DNA of 64,000 nt from Thalassospira sp. ER-Se-21-Dark (GCF_017922435.1 NZ_VDEZ01000001.1:1426001-1490000), one strand, 5' to 3'. Shown: positions 47,130-57,177, counted from the first letter of the stretch. Translations and numbers: made by a program. Notes: generated by a model from the letters alone, not told the origin.

Positions 47130-49367
47130 ATGCTTGAATTTGCCTCGTCCGATGCAGTGCGGACGACCGGCGAAGCGCCCGGTGTTTGCCTGCTCAACCC
47201 TGATACGTTGTTGTTAAGTTGGGATACACCCACCCGTTTGTGGGAAGTTCCCCGGCTTGAAACGATTGATGGTGCTGCGATTTCACCGCAGGCCACATTG
47301 CGGTTGCCACTTGACGGGGGCGGGACCCGGTTGTTGCGCGTCATCCGCCGTCCCAAGGATGAACCGATCACAATTCTGGCCGAGGCCGGAACGCTGGGCC
47401 GCAAGGACGAGATCACAATTGATCCCGATGGCGATTTTGAATTTGCCAGTGCATCAACGCTGCTGAACGGGGTGACGCCTGCCGGGCGGCTTTCGCTGGT
47501 CTCGACCCTTCTGGGGATGTGGGCAAGCCTGTTTCGACTGCGCCTGTCCAAAAGCTACAACAGTTTCCTTCTTCAACTGGTGGCCGAAATTGTCGATCGG
47601 CCCAAACCGGCCAAGGCGGTCGCAAAGCTTTCCGGTGAAAAGATCCTGCTGGCCACGGCATTGCCCGATGCCTTTCACGATATCGAGGCCGTCTTCATCG
47701 TCGCCCCCTCGGGGTTCAAGCGCTTAACGCAGCTTCCCCATATCAGCAAGACCGGGCCGCGCGGCCAGAAACTGGTTTACATGATTGCCGACCAGCCAAG
47801 TACCGCATCCGGGGCCTATATGGTCGTGACCGGCGTGCGCACGCTGGCCATTCGCCATTTGCCCGATGTTTCAACCCTGCCGTCTTTGGCGCGCTGGTGG
47901 CAAACCAAGGGCAAATCAGATGCTGATTTGCGCGAATATATCATCGGGTCGCTTGCCCGTGCGGACATGAAATCGAGCAAGGCCGCGATTGAATTCCAGC
48001 TCCGCTGTCCGCTTTCAAGCCAGCGCGTCTCAGGTGGCGGATCGCTTCCCAGTGGCGAAGTCGATCTTGCGGTCACAACAGCGCGCGGCACCTTGATTGG
48101 CGGCTGGTATCGCGATCCTGTCGATATGATTGCCAGCATCGATCTTCTCGATAGCAACGGTATCGCCCATCCATTCGGCGACGGATTTTATCGTTATCAG
48201 GGCAATGTGCAGGACGATGGCCAGACAGTTCCGGCAACCGGCTTTGTCGGTTTTTATCAGGATATCCAAAGCCCGGTTCCGATCCTTCAGCCCCGAAGCC
48301 TGATGCGCCTGAAATCGGGCAACCGTCATCTGATGGTGCCCCCCGCACAGCCGATTGACCCGGCCGAGGCCCGTGCGCGCATCCTGCGCGCCGTCCCGCC
48401 GCAACACCTGACGTCAGAGATTATTGAAAACTGCCTGGCACCGGTGATTGGCGATCTGCAGCAAAAGCTGATGGCATCCGCCAAGGTTGATCGCGTGATT
48501 GATATCGGCACCCCGCATGATGACCCGGATGTCTCTATCATTGTGCCGCTTTATCGTGTTCTTGGCTTCCTGCGCGCGCAAATCGGCGCCTTTGCCTGTG
48601 ATGACTGGGTCGCGAAATATTGCGAACTGGTTTTTGTGCTCGACTCCCCCGAACAGGCCGAGGAATGCGAACATCTGTTGCGCGGTCTGCATGTTCTCTA
48701 TGGCATTCCGATGCGTCTGGTCGTGATGACCCGCAATGGCGGCTATGCCCGGGCATGTAATGCCGGTGCCGAAAACGCACACGGCCATTATCTGGCAATG
48801 CTCAATTCCGATGTGATCCCCCATACGCCCGGCTGGGCCCAGGGGATGGCGTCCAAAATGGGCGGCCCGGATGAGGTCGCGGTGGTCGGGCCGAAACTTC
48901 TGTTTGAAGATGGCTCGATCCAGCATGCCGGGATGTATTTTGCCCGCAATGAAAGCGGCAAGTGGCTGAATTATCACTATCACAAAGGCATGCCCGACCA
49001 GTTCCGGGATGCCAATATTGAACGCTCGGTCCCCGGTGTCACCGGTGCCTGCATGATGATCCATCGCGATGCCTTTGACGCGGTCGATGGCTTTACCGAG
49101 GACTATGTCATTGGCGATTACGAAGACAGCGACCTTTGTCTGAAAATTCGCAAGGCCGATTTCGACATCAAATACGTCCCCGATGTCAGCCTCTATCATT
49201 TTGAGCGCAAATCCATCTCGACCCATGCCGATTACATGCGCGGGGTTGCTGCTGAATATAACGCCTGGCTGCATGCGTCGCGCTGGGCAGATGCGCTCGA
49301 AGATCTTCACACCAACGGTGTGCCGCAAAACCGATCGCGAAAAACCCCCAACGGAGAAGCGGCATGA
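47130..49367 (+). CDS. Multidomain GT2 glycosyltransferase
   Basis: A 745-residue protein. The first 450 residues appear to hold beta-rich domains without a clear family, including a GGWYRDP motif near 320. From about 466 a GT-A family 2 domain follows: VSIIVPLYR opening, metal-binding LNSDVIP near 557, FEDGSIQHAG, and the catalytic-base region DYEDSDLCLK near 663. It ends in a VSLYHFERKS segment. It would add sugars to a glycan or protein. Full-length paralogue of the protein at 52336. Its stop overlaps the methyltransferase gene by ATGA. Confidence 0.85.
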   Translation: MLEFASSDAVRTTGEAPGVCLLNPDTLLLSWDTPTRLWEVPRLETIDGAAISPQATLRLPLDGGGTRLLRVIRRPKDEPITILAEAGTLGRKDEITIDPDGDFEFASASTLLNGVTPAGRLSLVSTLLGMWASLFRLRLSKSYNSFLLQLVAEIVDRPKPAKAVAKLSGEKILLATALPDAFHDIEAVFIVAPSGFKRLTQLPHISKTGPRGQKLVYMIADQPSTASGAYMVVTGVRTLAIRHLPDVSTLPSLARWWQTKGKSDADLREYIIGSLARADMKSSKAAIEFQLRCPLSSQRVSGGGSLPSGEVDLAVTTARGTLIGGWYRDPVDMIASIDLLDSNGIAHPFGDGFYRYQGNVQDDGQTVPATGFVGFYQDIQSPVPILQPRSLMRLKSGNRHLMVPPAQPIDPAEARARILRAVPPQHLTSEIIENCLAPVIGDLQQKLMASAKVDRVIDIGTPHDDPDVSIIVPLYRVLGFLRAQIGAFACDDWVAKYCELVFVLDSPEQAEECEHLLRGLHVLYGIPMRLVVMTRNGGYARACNAGAENAHGHYLAMLNSDVIPHTPGWAQGMASKMGGPDEVAVVGPKLLFEDGSIQHAGMYFARNESGKWLNYHYHKGMPDQFRDANIERSVPGVTGACMMIHRDAFDAVDGFTEDYVIGDYEDSDLCLKIRKADFDIKYVPDVSLYHFERKSISTHADYMRGVAAEYNAWLHASRWADALEDLHTNGVPQNRSRKTPNGEAA

Positions 49368-50209
49368 GCCAGGTTCTTGCACTGTCCGAACACCAGTCCC
49401 CGCTGACATCCGATATCAGCGATTCCCATCTTGCCTGGTTGTGCGAACAGATCATTTCCAACCGTTTCCTTCCGGTCCCGCCTGAAGAAGACGTTTTTGT
49501 CGGCGATGGCGATTACCGCGCCATCGGGGCGGAATTCCTTGGTCATTTTGTCCGCATGGCCGGGCTTAAAACCACCGAGGATGTTCTTGATATCGGCTGT
49601 GGCATCGGCCGGATTGCCGTGCCCCTGACACAGTTCCTCAATCCGAAACAGGCGATCTATCGCGGCATGGATCCGGTGCGCGGCGGCATTGACTGGTGCA
49701 AGCGCGCCATTACACCAGCCTATCCGAATTTCCGGTTCGAGTGTTCGGACATCAAGAACGAACTCTACAACCCCGAAGGCGAAATCAGCGGGCGCGGCAT
49801 GCGACTGCCCTTTCAGGACGGAACATTCGATTTCACCGCAATGATCTCGGTGGCGACCCACCTGCCGCCAGACGAAATCGAAACCTATTGTTCCGAGGTC
49901 TTTCGTGTGCTGCGCCCGGGCGGTCGGCTGTTCTTGACCGCCTTTGTCATCCGCGAAGATGACGACCCGTCAAATCCCGATCGCGATGCGCGCCTCAAAG
50001 GCTTTGAGAAGGCCGAAGGTCAGCCTTGCTGGCACCTGCGCGGTGAAAATCCGATGGCGGCCGTCGGTTTTGACGATGCGTTTCTTGAGGATGCCCTGAC
50101 CGGTGCCGGGTTCGATATCCACACCAAAAGCTTTGGCACATGGCGCGGCGAAACGGCCGCCCATTACCAGGATTTCCTGATTGCCCAGAAACCACGGAGG
50201 ACCGCATGA
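49364..50209 (+). CDS. Class I SAM-dependent methyltransferase
   Basis: A 281-residue methyltransferase. Motif I VLDIGCGIGRIAVPL is at about 74-88, an acidic GMDPVRGGIDWC follows, and ISVATHLPPDEIETY is the post-motif region seen in glycan methyltransferases. Overlaps both neighbours by ATGA, so the three proteins are made together. Probably O-methylates a sugar of the surface glycan; the acceptor is inferred from context. Confidence 0.88.
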   Translation: MSQVLALSEHQSPLTSDISDSHLAWLCEQIISNRFLPVPPEEDVFVGDGDYRAIGAEFLGHFVRMAGLKTTEDVLDIGCGIGRIAVPLTQFLNPKQAIYRGMDPVRGGIDWCKRAITPAYPNFRFECSDIKNELYNPEGEISGRGMRLPFQDGTFDFTAMISVATHLPPDEIETYCSEVFRVLRPGGRLFLTAFVIREDDDPSNPDRDARLKGFEKAEGQPCWHLRGENPMAAVGFDDAFLEDALTGAGFDIHTKSFGTWRGETAAHYQDFLIAQKPRRTA

Positions 50210-51471
50210 ATCCCCGGATAATGGTGCTTGCCCATAATCACCCCGATCTGCATCCAGGCGGGACTGAAATTTTCGCCCATGATCTGTTTCATGCCTACAA
50301 GCGGGCGGAATGCGATGCGCTTTTCATCGGCGCGACCAACGATGTTCACCGCGAACGCCGCCCGGGCACAAGTTTTCAGGCGATCAATGATGCCGGCGAT
50401 GAAATGCTGTTCTGGGCCGGGCATTTTGACCGCTTCAACATGTCCCAGACCGATCTTTATGCCGTCGCCCCGGATTTCGCGCGCCTTTTGAAAAGCTGGG
50501 CACCGGATGTGGTGCATATCCATCATCTGGTCCTGTGGGGCATCGAATTGCCGATGCTGATCCGCCGTGTTCTGCCGAACTGCAAGATCGTGATGACCCT
50601 GCATGACTATTATCAGATCTGCCCCAATGACGGCCTGATGATCCATCGCGGAACCAAAACCCGCTATACCAAGGCCGATGCCACCGGGCGGCTGTCCGGC
50701 CTTGATGGCTTTACCCCTGATCAACATGCGATGCGGGCTGTCAATCTGCGCAACCATCTGCGTGCGGTTGATCATTTCATCTCGCCCAGTGAGTTCCTGC
50801 GCGACCGCTATATCGAATGGGGCATCAACCCCGACAGGATTTCGGTGATCAACAATGGTCGCCCGACTGTCCCCGCCGCGCCAAAACGCGATATCGGGGC
50901 GGCTGGAATGCCCAATGTCTTTGGCTATTTCGGCAATCTCAACCCGTGGAAGGGCGCAGATGTCCTGCTTGAAGCCGGGCGAATTCTTTCGGCAGACGCG
51001 GTCGATTTCAATCTGCGCATTCATGGTGCGGCCCTGTATCAGACCGATCAGTTCACCAGTCGCATCACCGATCTGGTCGAACAAAGCGGCCCGCAGGTAC
51101 ACCATATCGGGGCCTATCAACGCGAAGATATCCCCGATCTGATGGCACGGGTCGACTGGGTCGTTGTGCCCTCGATCTGGTGGGAAAATGCGCCTCTGGT
51201 CATTCAGGAAGCCTTCCAGCATGGCCGCCCGGTGATCACCAGTTCAATTGGCGGCATGGCCGAAATGGTCCGCCATGGCCATGACGGCATTCATGTCCGC
51301 CCCGATGATCCGGCCGAACTGGCCAGGGTGATGAAGGACTGCGCAACCAATCCGAAACTCTGGAAAAAACTGTCGGGCCATGTCCGGCCCCCGGCCGGGA
51401 TTGACGATGTTGCCGAGCAATATCTGGCGATGATCCGCCGCATGGTTCGCCCTGATTTTGTTGCGGCCTGA
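50206..51471 (+). CDS. Glycosyltransferase, GT4 family (copy A)
   Basis: A 421-residue GT-B enzyme. N-terminal acceptor loop HNHPDLHPGGTEIFAHDL, middle LHDYYQICPNDGLMI, linker FGYFGNLNPWKGADVLL and donor-site WWENAPLVIQEAFQHGRPVI. The ATG at 50206 overlaps the methyltransferase stop and follows CGGAGG. It is paralogous to the enzyme at 54518, with the same PSIWWEN motif. Donor and acceptor sugars unknown. Confidence 0.9.
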   Translation: MNPRIMVLAHNHPDLHPGGTEIFAHDLFHAYKRAECDALFIGATNDVHRERRPGTSFQAINDAGDEMLFWAGHFDRFNMSQTDLYAVAPDFARLLKSWAPDVVHIHHLVLWGIELPMLIRRVLPNCKIVMTLHDYYQICPNDGLMIHRGTKTRYTKADATGRLSGLDGFTPDQHAMRAVNLRNHLRAVDHFISPSEFLRDRYIEWGINPDRISVINNGRPTVPAAPKRDIGAAGMPNVFGYFGNLNPWKGADVLLEAGRILSADAVDFNLRIHGAALYQTDQFTSRITDLVEQSGPQVHHIGAYQREDIPDLMARVDWVVVPSIWWENAPLVIQEAFQHGRPVITSSIGGMAEMVRHGHDGIHVRPDDPAELARVMKDCATNPKLWKKLSGHVRPPAGIDDVAEQYLAMIRRMVRPDFVAA

Positions 51472-51491
51472 CGTTTAACAAGGAGGCCACT

Positions 51492-52274
51492 ATGGCTGTT
51501 GCCGAAAAACAGACGATGGAAGAAACCCCGCCGCCGACCCCGGCGTCAACAGGTGCGCAAGATGCCGAACAAACCGCACCGACCCTCGAAGGGCGGGTTG
51601 ATGCCATTGATCAGAACCGCCTCTATGGCTGGGTCTGGTCACCGCAAAGCCCGGATGCCCGGATCGAGGTGGTCGTGCGCCTGAACGGTCATGCCCTGCT
51701 GCGTGAAACCGCCGAAAACGAACGTGTCGATCTGCGCCGCAACGGTATCGGCGATGGAAAACACGCCTTCGAAGTCGAATTGCCCGATGCCGCGGTTGCC
51801 AGTGTCGACAGTCTGACGGTCTGTGCTGTCATGCCCGGCACCAAGGAAGAAATCACGCTGCGCATCCCGTCGCAAAGCGAACAGGAAGCCCACACGGCGC
51901 TCAATGCCCCGCTTGGCAAAATTCTTGATCGTCTGGACCGCCTGCTGGCCGCACAGCACATCCTGCAAAACGGTCAGCGCGAAGCCGCCAAACGTCTGGT
52001 CAGCGCGTCCAAACGCATGGACGAACTGGCGTCCGCCGATGATGGCATCGAAGCCGGGGTGAAACTGGTGCGCAACGGTCAGGAAGAACTTTCAAGCCGG
52101 GTCGATGAACTCGAAGTCTTTCTGGTGCGCTTTGATAAATCGCTGGGTGGCTTTGACGAACGGCTTTCAGCCCTGACCGCACGCCACACCAATGATCTTA
52201 AAACCCCGTTGCTGATCCTGTCCTGCCTGATTGGTGTGACCACCGGGTTGGCAATCGGCGCCTTTGTCTGGTGA
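51492..52274 (+). CDS. Membrane-anchored coiled-coil protein with GW-type domain
   Basis: A 260-residue protein of unknown function. Residues about 33-100 form a small beta-domain with LYGWVWSPQSPDARIEVVV and GIGDGKHAFEVELPD, a module seen in proteobacterial glycosyltransferase loci. A helical, heptad-rich stretch (about 140-235) suggests a coiled coil, and the C-terminus ends in one transmembrane helix (about 237-259), leaving the bulk cytoplasmic as a tail-anchored protein. AAGGAGG precedes the ATG. It could tether or oligomerise the glycosyltransferases around it. Confidence 0.75.
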   Translation: MAVAEKQTMEETPPPTPASTGAQDAEQTAPTLEGRVDAIDQNRLYGWVWSPQSPDARIEVVVRLNGHALLRETAENERVDLRRNGIGDGKHAFEVELPDAAVASVDSLTVCAVMPGTKEEITLRIPSQSEQEAHTALNAPLGKILDRLDRLLAAQHILQNGQREAAKRLVSASKRMDELASADDGIEAGVKLVRNGQEELSSRVDELEVFLVRFDKSLGGFDERLSALTARHTNDLKTPLLILSCLIGVTTGLAIGAFVW

Positions 52275-52335
52275 TCGTCATGGCACGGCAATCATTCGTT
52301 TTAGAGCACACGCGTAAACACAAGGAGGCCCGGGC

Positions 52336-54531
52336 ATGACCGAACACCATGGAATGCCACTGGATGGCAGAACCGTCGTCGCCGCCTTGGTCGATGAAGG
52401 TCTGGCTTTGATGGTCGGGGTGGGAAATGCCCTGCCGGCAACGATTGATATTTACCTCAACAGCCAGTCTGACGCCAAAGTCCAGGCATCCATCATTTCA
52501 TGGCGTCGCCACGATGCGGAACCCGACAACGCCTATGGCTTTGTGGCCCTTCTGCCGATGAAGGATGTCTCCGCACGTCGTTTGAAAACCGCCCTGTTCC
52601 GCGGCGCGGGCAAGCCGCGTGAATACCGCATCGACAATCGTCAGCAACGCATTGAAGCGGTTTTGTCCTCTGTTGCGGATCAATCCGGCCCGGCCTTTGC
52701 CACCGTGATTGATGGCCTGATCGAAGCCTTGCTTGCCGGCGACCCGGATAAAAAACGCCTCAGCAAGGTGGCCGCACTTGTACAAAGTGCGGCACGCAGC
52801 AACGGCTTTATCGAAGTGCTCGGCGGGCTCGAAGAAGGTGATGTTTATATTCAGGGCTGGTCAAGCGGCTTCCCCACCGGACGCACCCGCGTCATTGCAA
52901 TGGCGGATTCTCCGATACTGGCGGAACTGACCAGTGCCGATTTCCAGCGCGATGATCTGGGCGACGAGGCATCCGGTGTAACTGGCCTGATGCTGGGCGA
53001 TAAGCCGATCAATCCGAAAAAACTCAAACGGGTTTACTTCCGCGGCCGCGACACCTGGTACTCGATCGAGGTGTATCAACACCGTGTTCTGGTCGCACCA
53101 CCCGATGTCCCGGCCCATATTCGCTCGGTCCTTGATCGTGTGCGGGCACCGGAAAAAATCCTGCATACCCTTAAAATGGCCGCACATCGTTTTGATGGCC
53201 GCGACACGGTATCCGAGCTCGATCGCCCGGTCCGTATCGGCATCGATTTCTCACTTCTGATCGAAGGAAGCGGGGTGTTGATTTCCGGCTGGATGCTTGA
53301 TCCCGACCGTGCGGTCAAGGATGTGTCATTGCGGGTTGGCGGTGAAGTCGTCCGGATTGACGATCACTGGACGCGCCAGTCACGCGCCGATGTGACCGAT
53401 GCCTTTGCCAATGATCCGATGTTTTCTGGCATGAACCCGGCCCGGAATAATCACGGCTTTTTGGTATTTTGCCCGTTGGATGTCACCCCGCCATCCGATC
53501 AGGCGACCTATCTTGAACTGGGCATCAGTGATGCCTTTCCGGCCTATTGCCCGCTGAACCCGACGCGTGCGTCCGCCCGTCAGGCCCTTTCACGGGTTTT
53601 GCCCTCGCTTGATCCGCGGTCGGTCACGGCCTCGAACAGTATCGAACGTCAGTTCGGCCCGATGTTGCAGGCCATGACGGCACAGCGCCCCTATGCGGTG
53701 GATATCCATGATATCGGCGACTTTGACGAAGACGCACCGGTGACCCTTGTGGTCGGTGTCGATGACACGATCAATGATATCGGCGTCACCATTGCCCTGC
53801 TGGGCCTTGATAGTGCCACCCGCCATCTGCCGATTGTCATTGCCGGACCGGTCGAAAGTTTTGATCAGGTTGGCAGCGAAATCTTGCGCCTTGCCGCCTT
53901 TTACAAACTCAACACCCGGATCGTTTTCGCCGAAGGGGTCGAAGACTATTGCGATGCGCTCGAAGTCGGTGTGGATGCCACCAATTCCGAAACAGTCGGG
54001 CTGGTGTCGGCACACATTCTGCCACGCGATGATGGCTGGTTTGATCAGTTGCATGCCGCCTATACCAAACGCGGCAACAAGGTTCTCGTATCGCCGACCA
54101 TCCTGTTTGAAGACGATTCTGTCCGTTGGGCCGGGACCTGGATCAACAGTAATGCCAATGGCGGGCAGTATCTGTCGGATCGCTATGTCGGCTACCCTTG
54201 CGCGGTTCTTGCCGATGCCCAGCCCAGCGAAGTCAGTGCCGGCACGTTGGAATGCTGCATTCTGCCGCGCAAGGCCTTCAAGGACAGTGACGGCTTTACC
54301 CGTGGCTATATCGGTCCGGCGGAAAAAAGCCTCGACCTTGCACTCAAGCTGCGCATGGCGGGGACGCCATCCTACTGGATCCCCGATGTCGAAGTACTGG
54401 GCAGCGAACAATCCATAAGCAAAGCCCCTGCCTGGGAGGAACTATCCAATCGTCTTGACCGCTGGGCGTTTGATCGCCGCTGGTCATTGGTCGTTTCAAA
54501 CTTGCGGAGCCACAACAATGCCGTCGACTGA
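52336..54531 (+). CDS. Degenerate GT2-like protein, paralogue of the 745-residue glycosyltransferase
   Basis: A 731-residue protein with the same layout as the product of 47130: beta-rich N-terminal modules (QGWSSGFP near 172, SGWMLDP near 315) then a GT-A-like domain from about 466. Matching blocks are TILFEDDSVRWAG against KLLFEDGSIQHAG, and AFKDSDGFTRGYI against AFDAVDGFTEDYV. The metal-binding LNSDV is replaced by LVSAHI and the catalytic YEDSD by AEKSLD. It is probably a non-catalytic partner or binding protein. AAGGAGG precedes the ATG, and the intact 2.2-kb frame argues against a pseudogene. Confidence 0.8.
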   Translation: MTEHHGMPLDGRTVVAALVDEGLALMVGVGNALPATIDIYLNSQSDAKVQASIISWRRHDAEPDNAYGFVALLPMKDVSARRLKTALFRGAGKPREYRIDNRQQRIEAVLSSVADQSGPAFATVIDGLIEALLAGDPDKKRLSKVAALVQSAARSNGFIEVLGGLEEGDVYIQGWSSGFPTGRTRVIAMADSPILAELTSADFQRDDLGDEASGVTGLMLGDKPINPKKLKRVYFRGRDTWYSIEVYQHRVLVAPPDVPAHIRSVLDRVRAPEKILHTLKMAAHRFDGRDTVSELDRPVRIGIDFSLLIEGSGVLISGWMLDPDRAVKDVSLRVGGEVVRIDDHWTRQSRADVTDAFANDPMFSGMNPARNNHGFLVFCPLDVTPPSDQATYLELGISDAFPAYCPLNPTRASARQALSRVLPSLDPRSVTASNSIERQFGPMLQAMTAQRPYAVDIHDIGDFDEDAPVTLVVGVDDTINDIGVTIALLGLDSATRHLPIVIAGPVESFDQVGSEILRLAAFYKLNTRIVFAEGVEDYCDALEVGVDATNSETVGLVSAHILPRDDGWFDQLHAAYTKRGNKVLVSPTILFEDDSVRWAGTWINSNANGGQYLSDRYVGYPCAVLADAQPSEVSAGTLECCILPRKAFKDSDGFTRGYIGPAEKSLDLALKLRMAGTPSYWIPDVEVLGSEQSISKAPAWEELSNRLDRWAFDRRWSLVVSNLRSHNNAVD

Positions 54532-55840
54532 TTTACGCGTCCTCGTTATTTCGCACGGCCATCCCAGCATCTCGCTGGGCGGGGCCGAAGTGGCCTCCTA
54601 CAACCTGCATAAAGGGTTGAACAAACTTGACGGGGTCGAAAGCTTTTATCTCGCCCGTGTTGGCAATCCCGTGCCACGTCACGGCGCCTCGGCCCTGATG
54701 AGCCTGCGGCAAAAGGAAAACGAAATCCTTTATCACGCGGAAAACTATGATCACTTCCTGCTGTCCAACGGCAGCACGGATGAAATTGATCGGGATTTCC
54801 TGCGCTTTGTGAAGGATTACGAACCCGATGTCGTGCATTTCCATCACTATCTTGGCCTTGGGCTCGAAACCATCTATGCCATTCGCGAAGCCCTGCCCGA
54901 AACCGCGATTTTCTTTACTTTCCACGAGTTTTTGACGATCTGCCACAATCACGGGCAGATGATCAAAAGCGGCGGAACCAAGCTGTGCAACCGGGCCAGC
55001 CCGATTGATTGCAATGGCTGTTTCCCCAATATCTCGCCGGCGTCGTTTCTTCGGCGTGAACGCTTCATCAAGGCGATGCTGGAACTGGCCGATCACTATG
55101 TCTCGCCCAGTGAATTTTTGGCTAACCGCTTCATTGACTGGGGCATGAAGGCCGAAAAGATGTCGGTGATCGAAAACGGTCTCGACATCAATGAACGGGC
55201 CAAGGACCGCCCGCTTTCCAAAACCCAGCCGCGCCGGTCACGCTTTGCCTTCTTCGGGCAGCTCACGATGTTCAAGGGCGCTGACATCCTTCTCGATGCC
55301 GTCGGGCGTGTGCCTGATGAAATCTGGGGCGATGATGCGCGGCTGATGATCTTTGGCGGTAACCTTGATCGCCAACCCAAGGAATATCAGGACAAGGTCC
55401 ATGACCTGATCGAAAAGGCCGGCGAACGTGTCCGCTTTTACGGGGCCTATCAGAATACCGAAATGCCCAAGCTGATGGAACTCGCCGACTGGACGATCAT
55501 TCCCTCGATCTGGTGGGAAAATTCGCCGGTGGTGATCCAGGAAGCCTTCTTCCACGGGCGTCCGATGATTTGTTCCAACATTGGCGGCATGGCCGAAAAA
55601 ATCACCGACGGTGTCAATGGTCTGCATTTCCGGGTCGGAAGTGCCGAAGACCTTGCTGATCGGATGATCGAAGTTCTCAGCGACAACAAGATCTGGGATC
55701 GGATGCGCGAGGGAATACCAAGCGTGACGACCTATCAGGAATGCGCCGAGCAACATCTCGCGCAGTATCGGGAGGTTCTGGAAACGCGCCGTATGTCTGC
55801 AAAGGCTGCGAGCCCGCAAACCGTGGCAAGCACGGCATGA
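54518..55840 (+). CDS. Glycosyltransferase, GT4 family (copy B)
   Basis: A 440-residue GT-B enzyme, paralogue of copy A at 50206. It opens with HGHPSISLGGAEVASYNLH; the middle has FTFHEFLTICHNHGQMI and a cysteine cluster (LCNRASPIDCNGCFPN) that may bind metal; the donor site is WWENSPVVIQEAFFHGRPMI. The ATG at 54518 overlaps the end of the upstream gene by 14 bases and has GCGGAG ahead. Role inferred as glycan chain assembly. Confidence 0.9.
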   Translation: MPSTDLRVLVISHGHPSISLGGAEVASYNLHKGLNKLDGVESFYLARVGNPVPRHGASALMSLRQKENEILYHAENYDHFLLSNGSTDEIDRDFLRFVKDYEPDVVHFHHYLGLGLETIYAIREALPETAIFFTFHEFLTICHNHGQMIKSGGTKLCNRASPIDCNGCFPNISPASFLRRERFIKAMLELADHYVSPSEFLANRFIDWGMKAEKMSVIENGLDINERAKDRPLSKTQPRRSRFAFFGQLTMFKGADILLDAVGRVPDEIWGDDARLMIFGGNLDRQPKEYQDKVHDLIEKAGERVRFYGAYQNTEMPKLMELADWTIIPSIWWENSPVVIQEAFFHGRPMICSNIGGMAEKITDGVNGLHFRVGSAEDLADRMIEVLSDNKIWDRMREGIPSVTTYQECAEQHLAQYREVLETRRMSAKAASPQTVASTA

Positions 55841-55878
55841 ATTCAGAACAAAAACGTGATCAACCAAGGAGAGACAAC

Positions 55879-57069
55879 ATGGCGCGCGTTCTCGTAATGA
55901 TCCCGTCCGGCGAAGTCTACGACCACGACTGCGTCCGATGGTACAACTATCAGGATGTTCAAAAGAGCATCAATCACTACCACAATATCGGGGATGCCTT
56001 TGTCTTCGATTCATCGCTCAAACTGATGAATTACGACAAGCTTGGTGTCTTGCCGATTGCCGATCCCAAGATGGAAGACATCGACCGCCTTCGCGAGGAA
56101 TATGACTATGTCTTCCTGCGCGGCTCGAACTACATCCATTCCGATATGGACTGGCGCAATACCATCGACGTTCTCAAACGTTTGAAACTGCCTGTTCTGG
56201 GTTTTGGCATCGGTGCGCAGGCCCCGGTCAAAGGCAAGATCGAACTGTCTGAACAGACCAAAACGGTTCTGCGGATGATGGCCGATTCCACCACCTCCAT
56301 CGGGGTGCGCGGGGCCTATACCGCACAGGTTCTTTGGGATCTTGGCATTACCAATGTCCGCATTGTCGGCTGCCCGACCGCGTTTAGGCAAAACAATCCC
56401 GACATGCGCATCAAGCTGCCATCGCTTGATAGCGTGAAGAATGTCGGCATTACGCTGCGCCGTGAAGTTTCACCGGCCTACGCCCAGGACATCAAACGGT
56501 ATCTGACGTTCCATCGTGATCTGGTCAAACATCTCGCAGACCGGTTCGATGACATGACCCTGATGGCCCAGGGCGAACCCGAAGAGAAAAAGCTCGTCTT
56601 TGGCAGCAACGCCCAGCGCGAAGAAGCCATGCAGGCGCTCAAAAACAACGACTGGGTCAAGAACTGGTATCTCGATGACACGATGGAACGCCTCTATCGC
56701 GAGAAGCTGTTCTATTCCGATGTCGTATCCGATTACGAAGATCTGGTCCGGACCAAGGATTGCGTGCTGGGCTATCGCCTGCACGGCAATCTTATGGCGC
56801 TGTCCAATGGTGTTCCGTCGATTTACTTCACCTATGACAGCCGTACGGTCGAATTCGCCGAAACCTATCAGATCCCGTCCTATGACGTGTTCTCGGAAAA
56901 GGAATTCGTGCTTGAGGATTACTGGAATCAGGATCTGTTCGACAAGTTCAACCGCGCCTGGTTCCAGACCTATCGCGAAATGGCGCAGTTCCTGACCGAA
57001 AACAACATCGATCACAAAATGGTCGATGTCATGAAAGCTGATACGCAGCCTCAGCGAAAGGTCGCGTGA
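55879..57069 (+). CDS. Polysaccharide pyruvyltransferase family protein (copy A)
   Basis: A 396-residue protein of the CsaB/WcaK-type fold. Motifs are FLRGSNYI, VLGFGIGAQAP, SIGVRGAYTAQVLWDLG, VRIVGCPTAF and the C-terminal YRLHGNLMALSNGVPSIYFTYD with the conserved Arg-x-His. Such enzymes transfer pyruvate from phosphoenolpyruvate to a sugar to form a ketal, giving anionic glycans that can anchor surface proteins. AAGGAGA precedes the ATG at 55879; another in-frame ATG at 55837 overlaps the upstream stop. Paralogue at 58264. Confidence 0.85.
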   Translation: MARVLVMIPSGEVYDHDCVRWYNYQDVQKSINHYHNIGDAFVFDSSLKLMNYDKLGVLPIADPKMEDIDRLREEYDYVFLRGSNYIHSDMDWRNTIDVLKRLKLPVLGFGIGAQAPVKGKIELSEQTKTVLRMMADSTTSIGVRGAYTAQVLWDLGITNVRIVGCPTAFRQNNPDMRIKLPSLDSVKNVGITLRREVSPAYAQDIKRYLTFHRDLVKHLADRFDDMTLMAQGEPEEKKLVFGSNAQREEAMQALKNNDWVKNWYLDDTMERLYREKLFYSDVVSDYEDLVRTKDCVLGYRLHGNLMALSNGVPSIYFTYDSRTVEFAETYQIPSYDVFSEKEFVLEDYWNQDLFDKFNRAWFQTYREMAQFLTENNIDHKMVDVMKADTQPQRKVA

Positions 57070-57177
57070 TCCCACCCGGTATGGCCGTTCTGGCGACCCG
57101 GATCGGGATCGCCGGGCGGCCGTGCCTTCCAAAGCAGCCTGAACCAAAACAGGCAACATCAACAAGGAGACACGGCA

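Noticed and set aside
52336-54531. Pseudogene call for the degenerate GT2-like gene
   Set aside because: The frame is intact over 731 codons with a strong ribosome binding site and conserved architecture, so loss of catalytic residues looks functional rather than decay.
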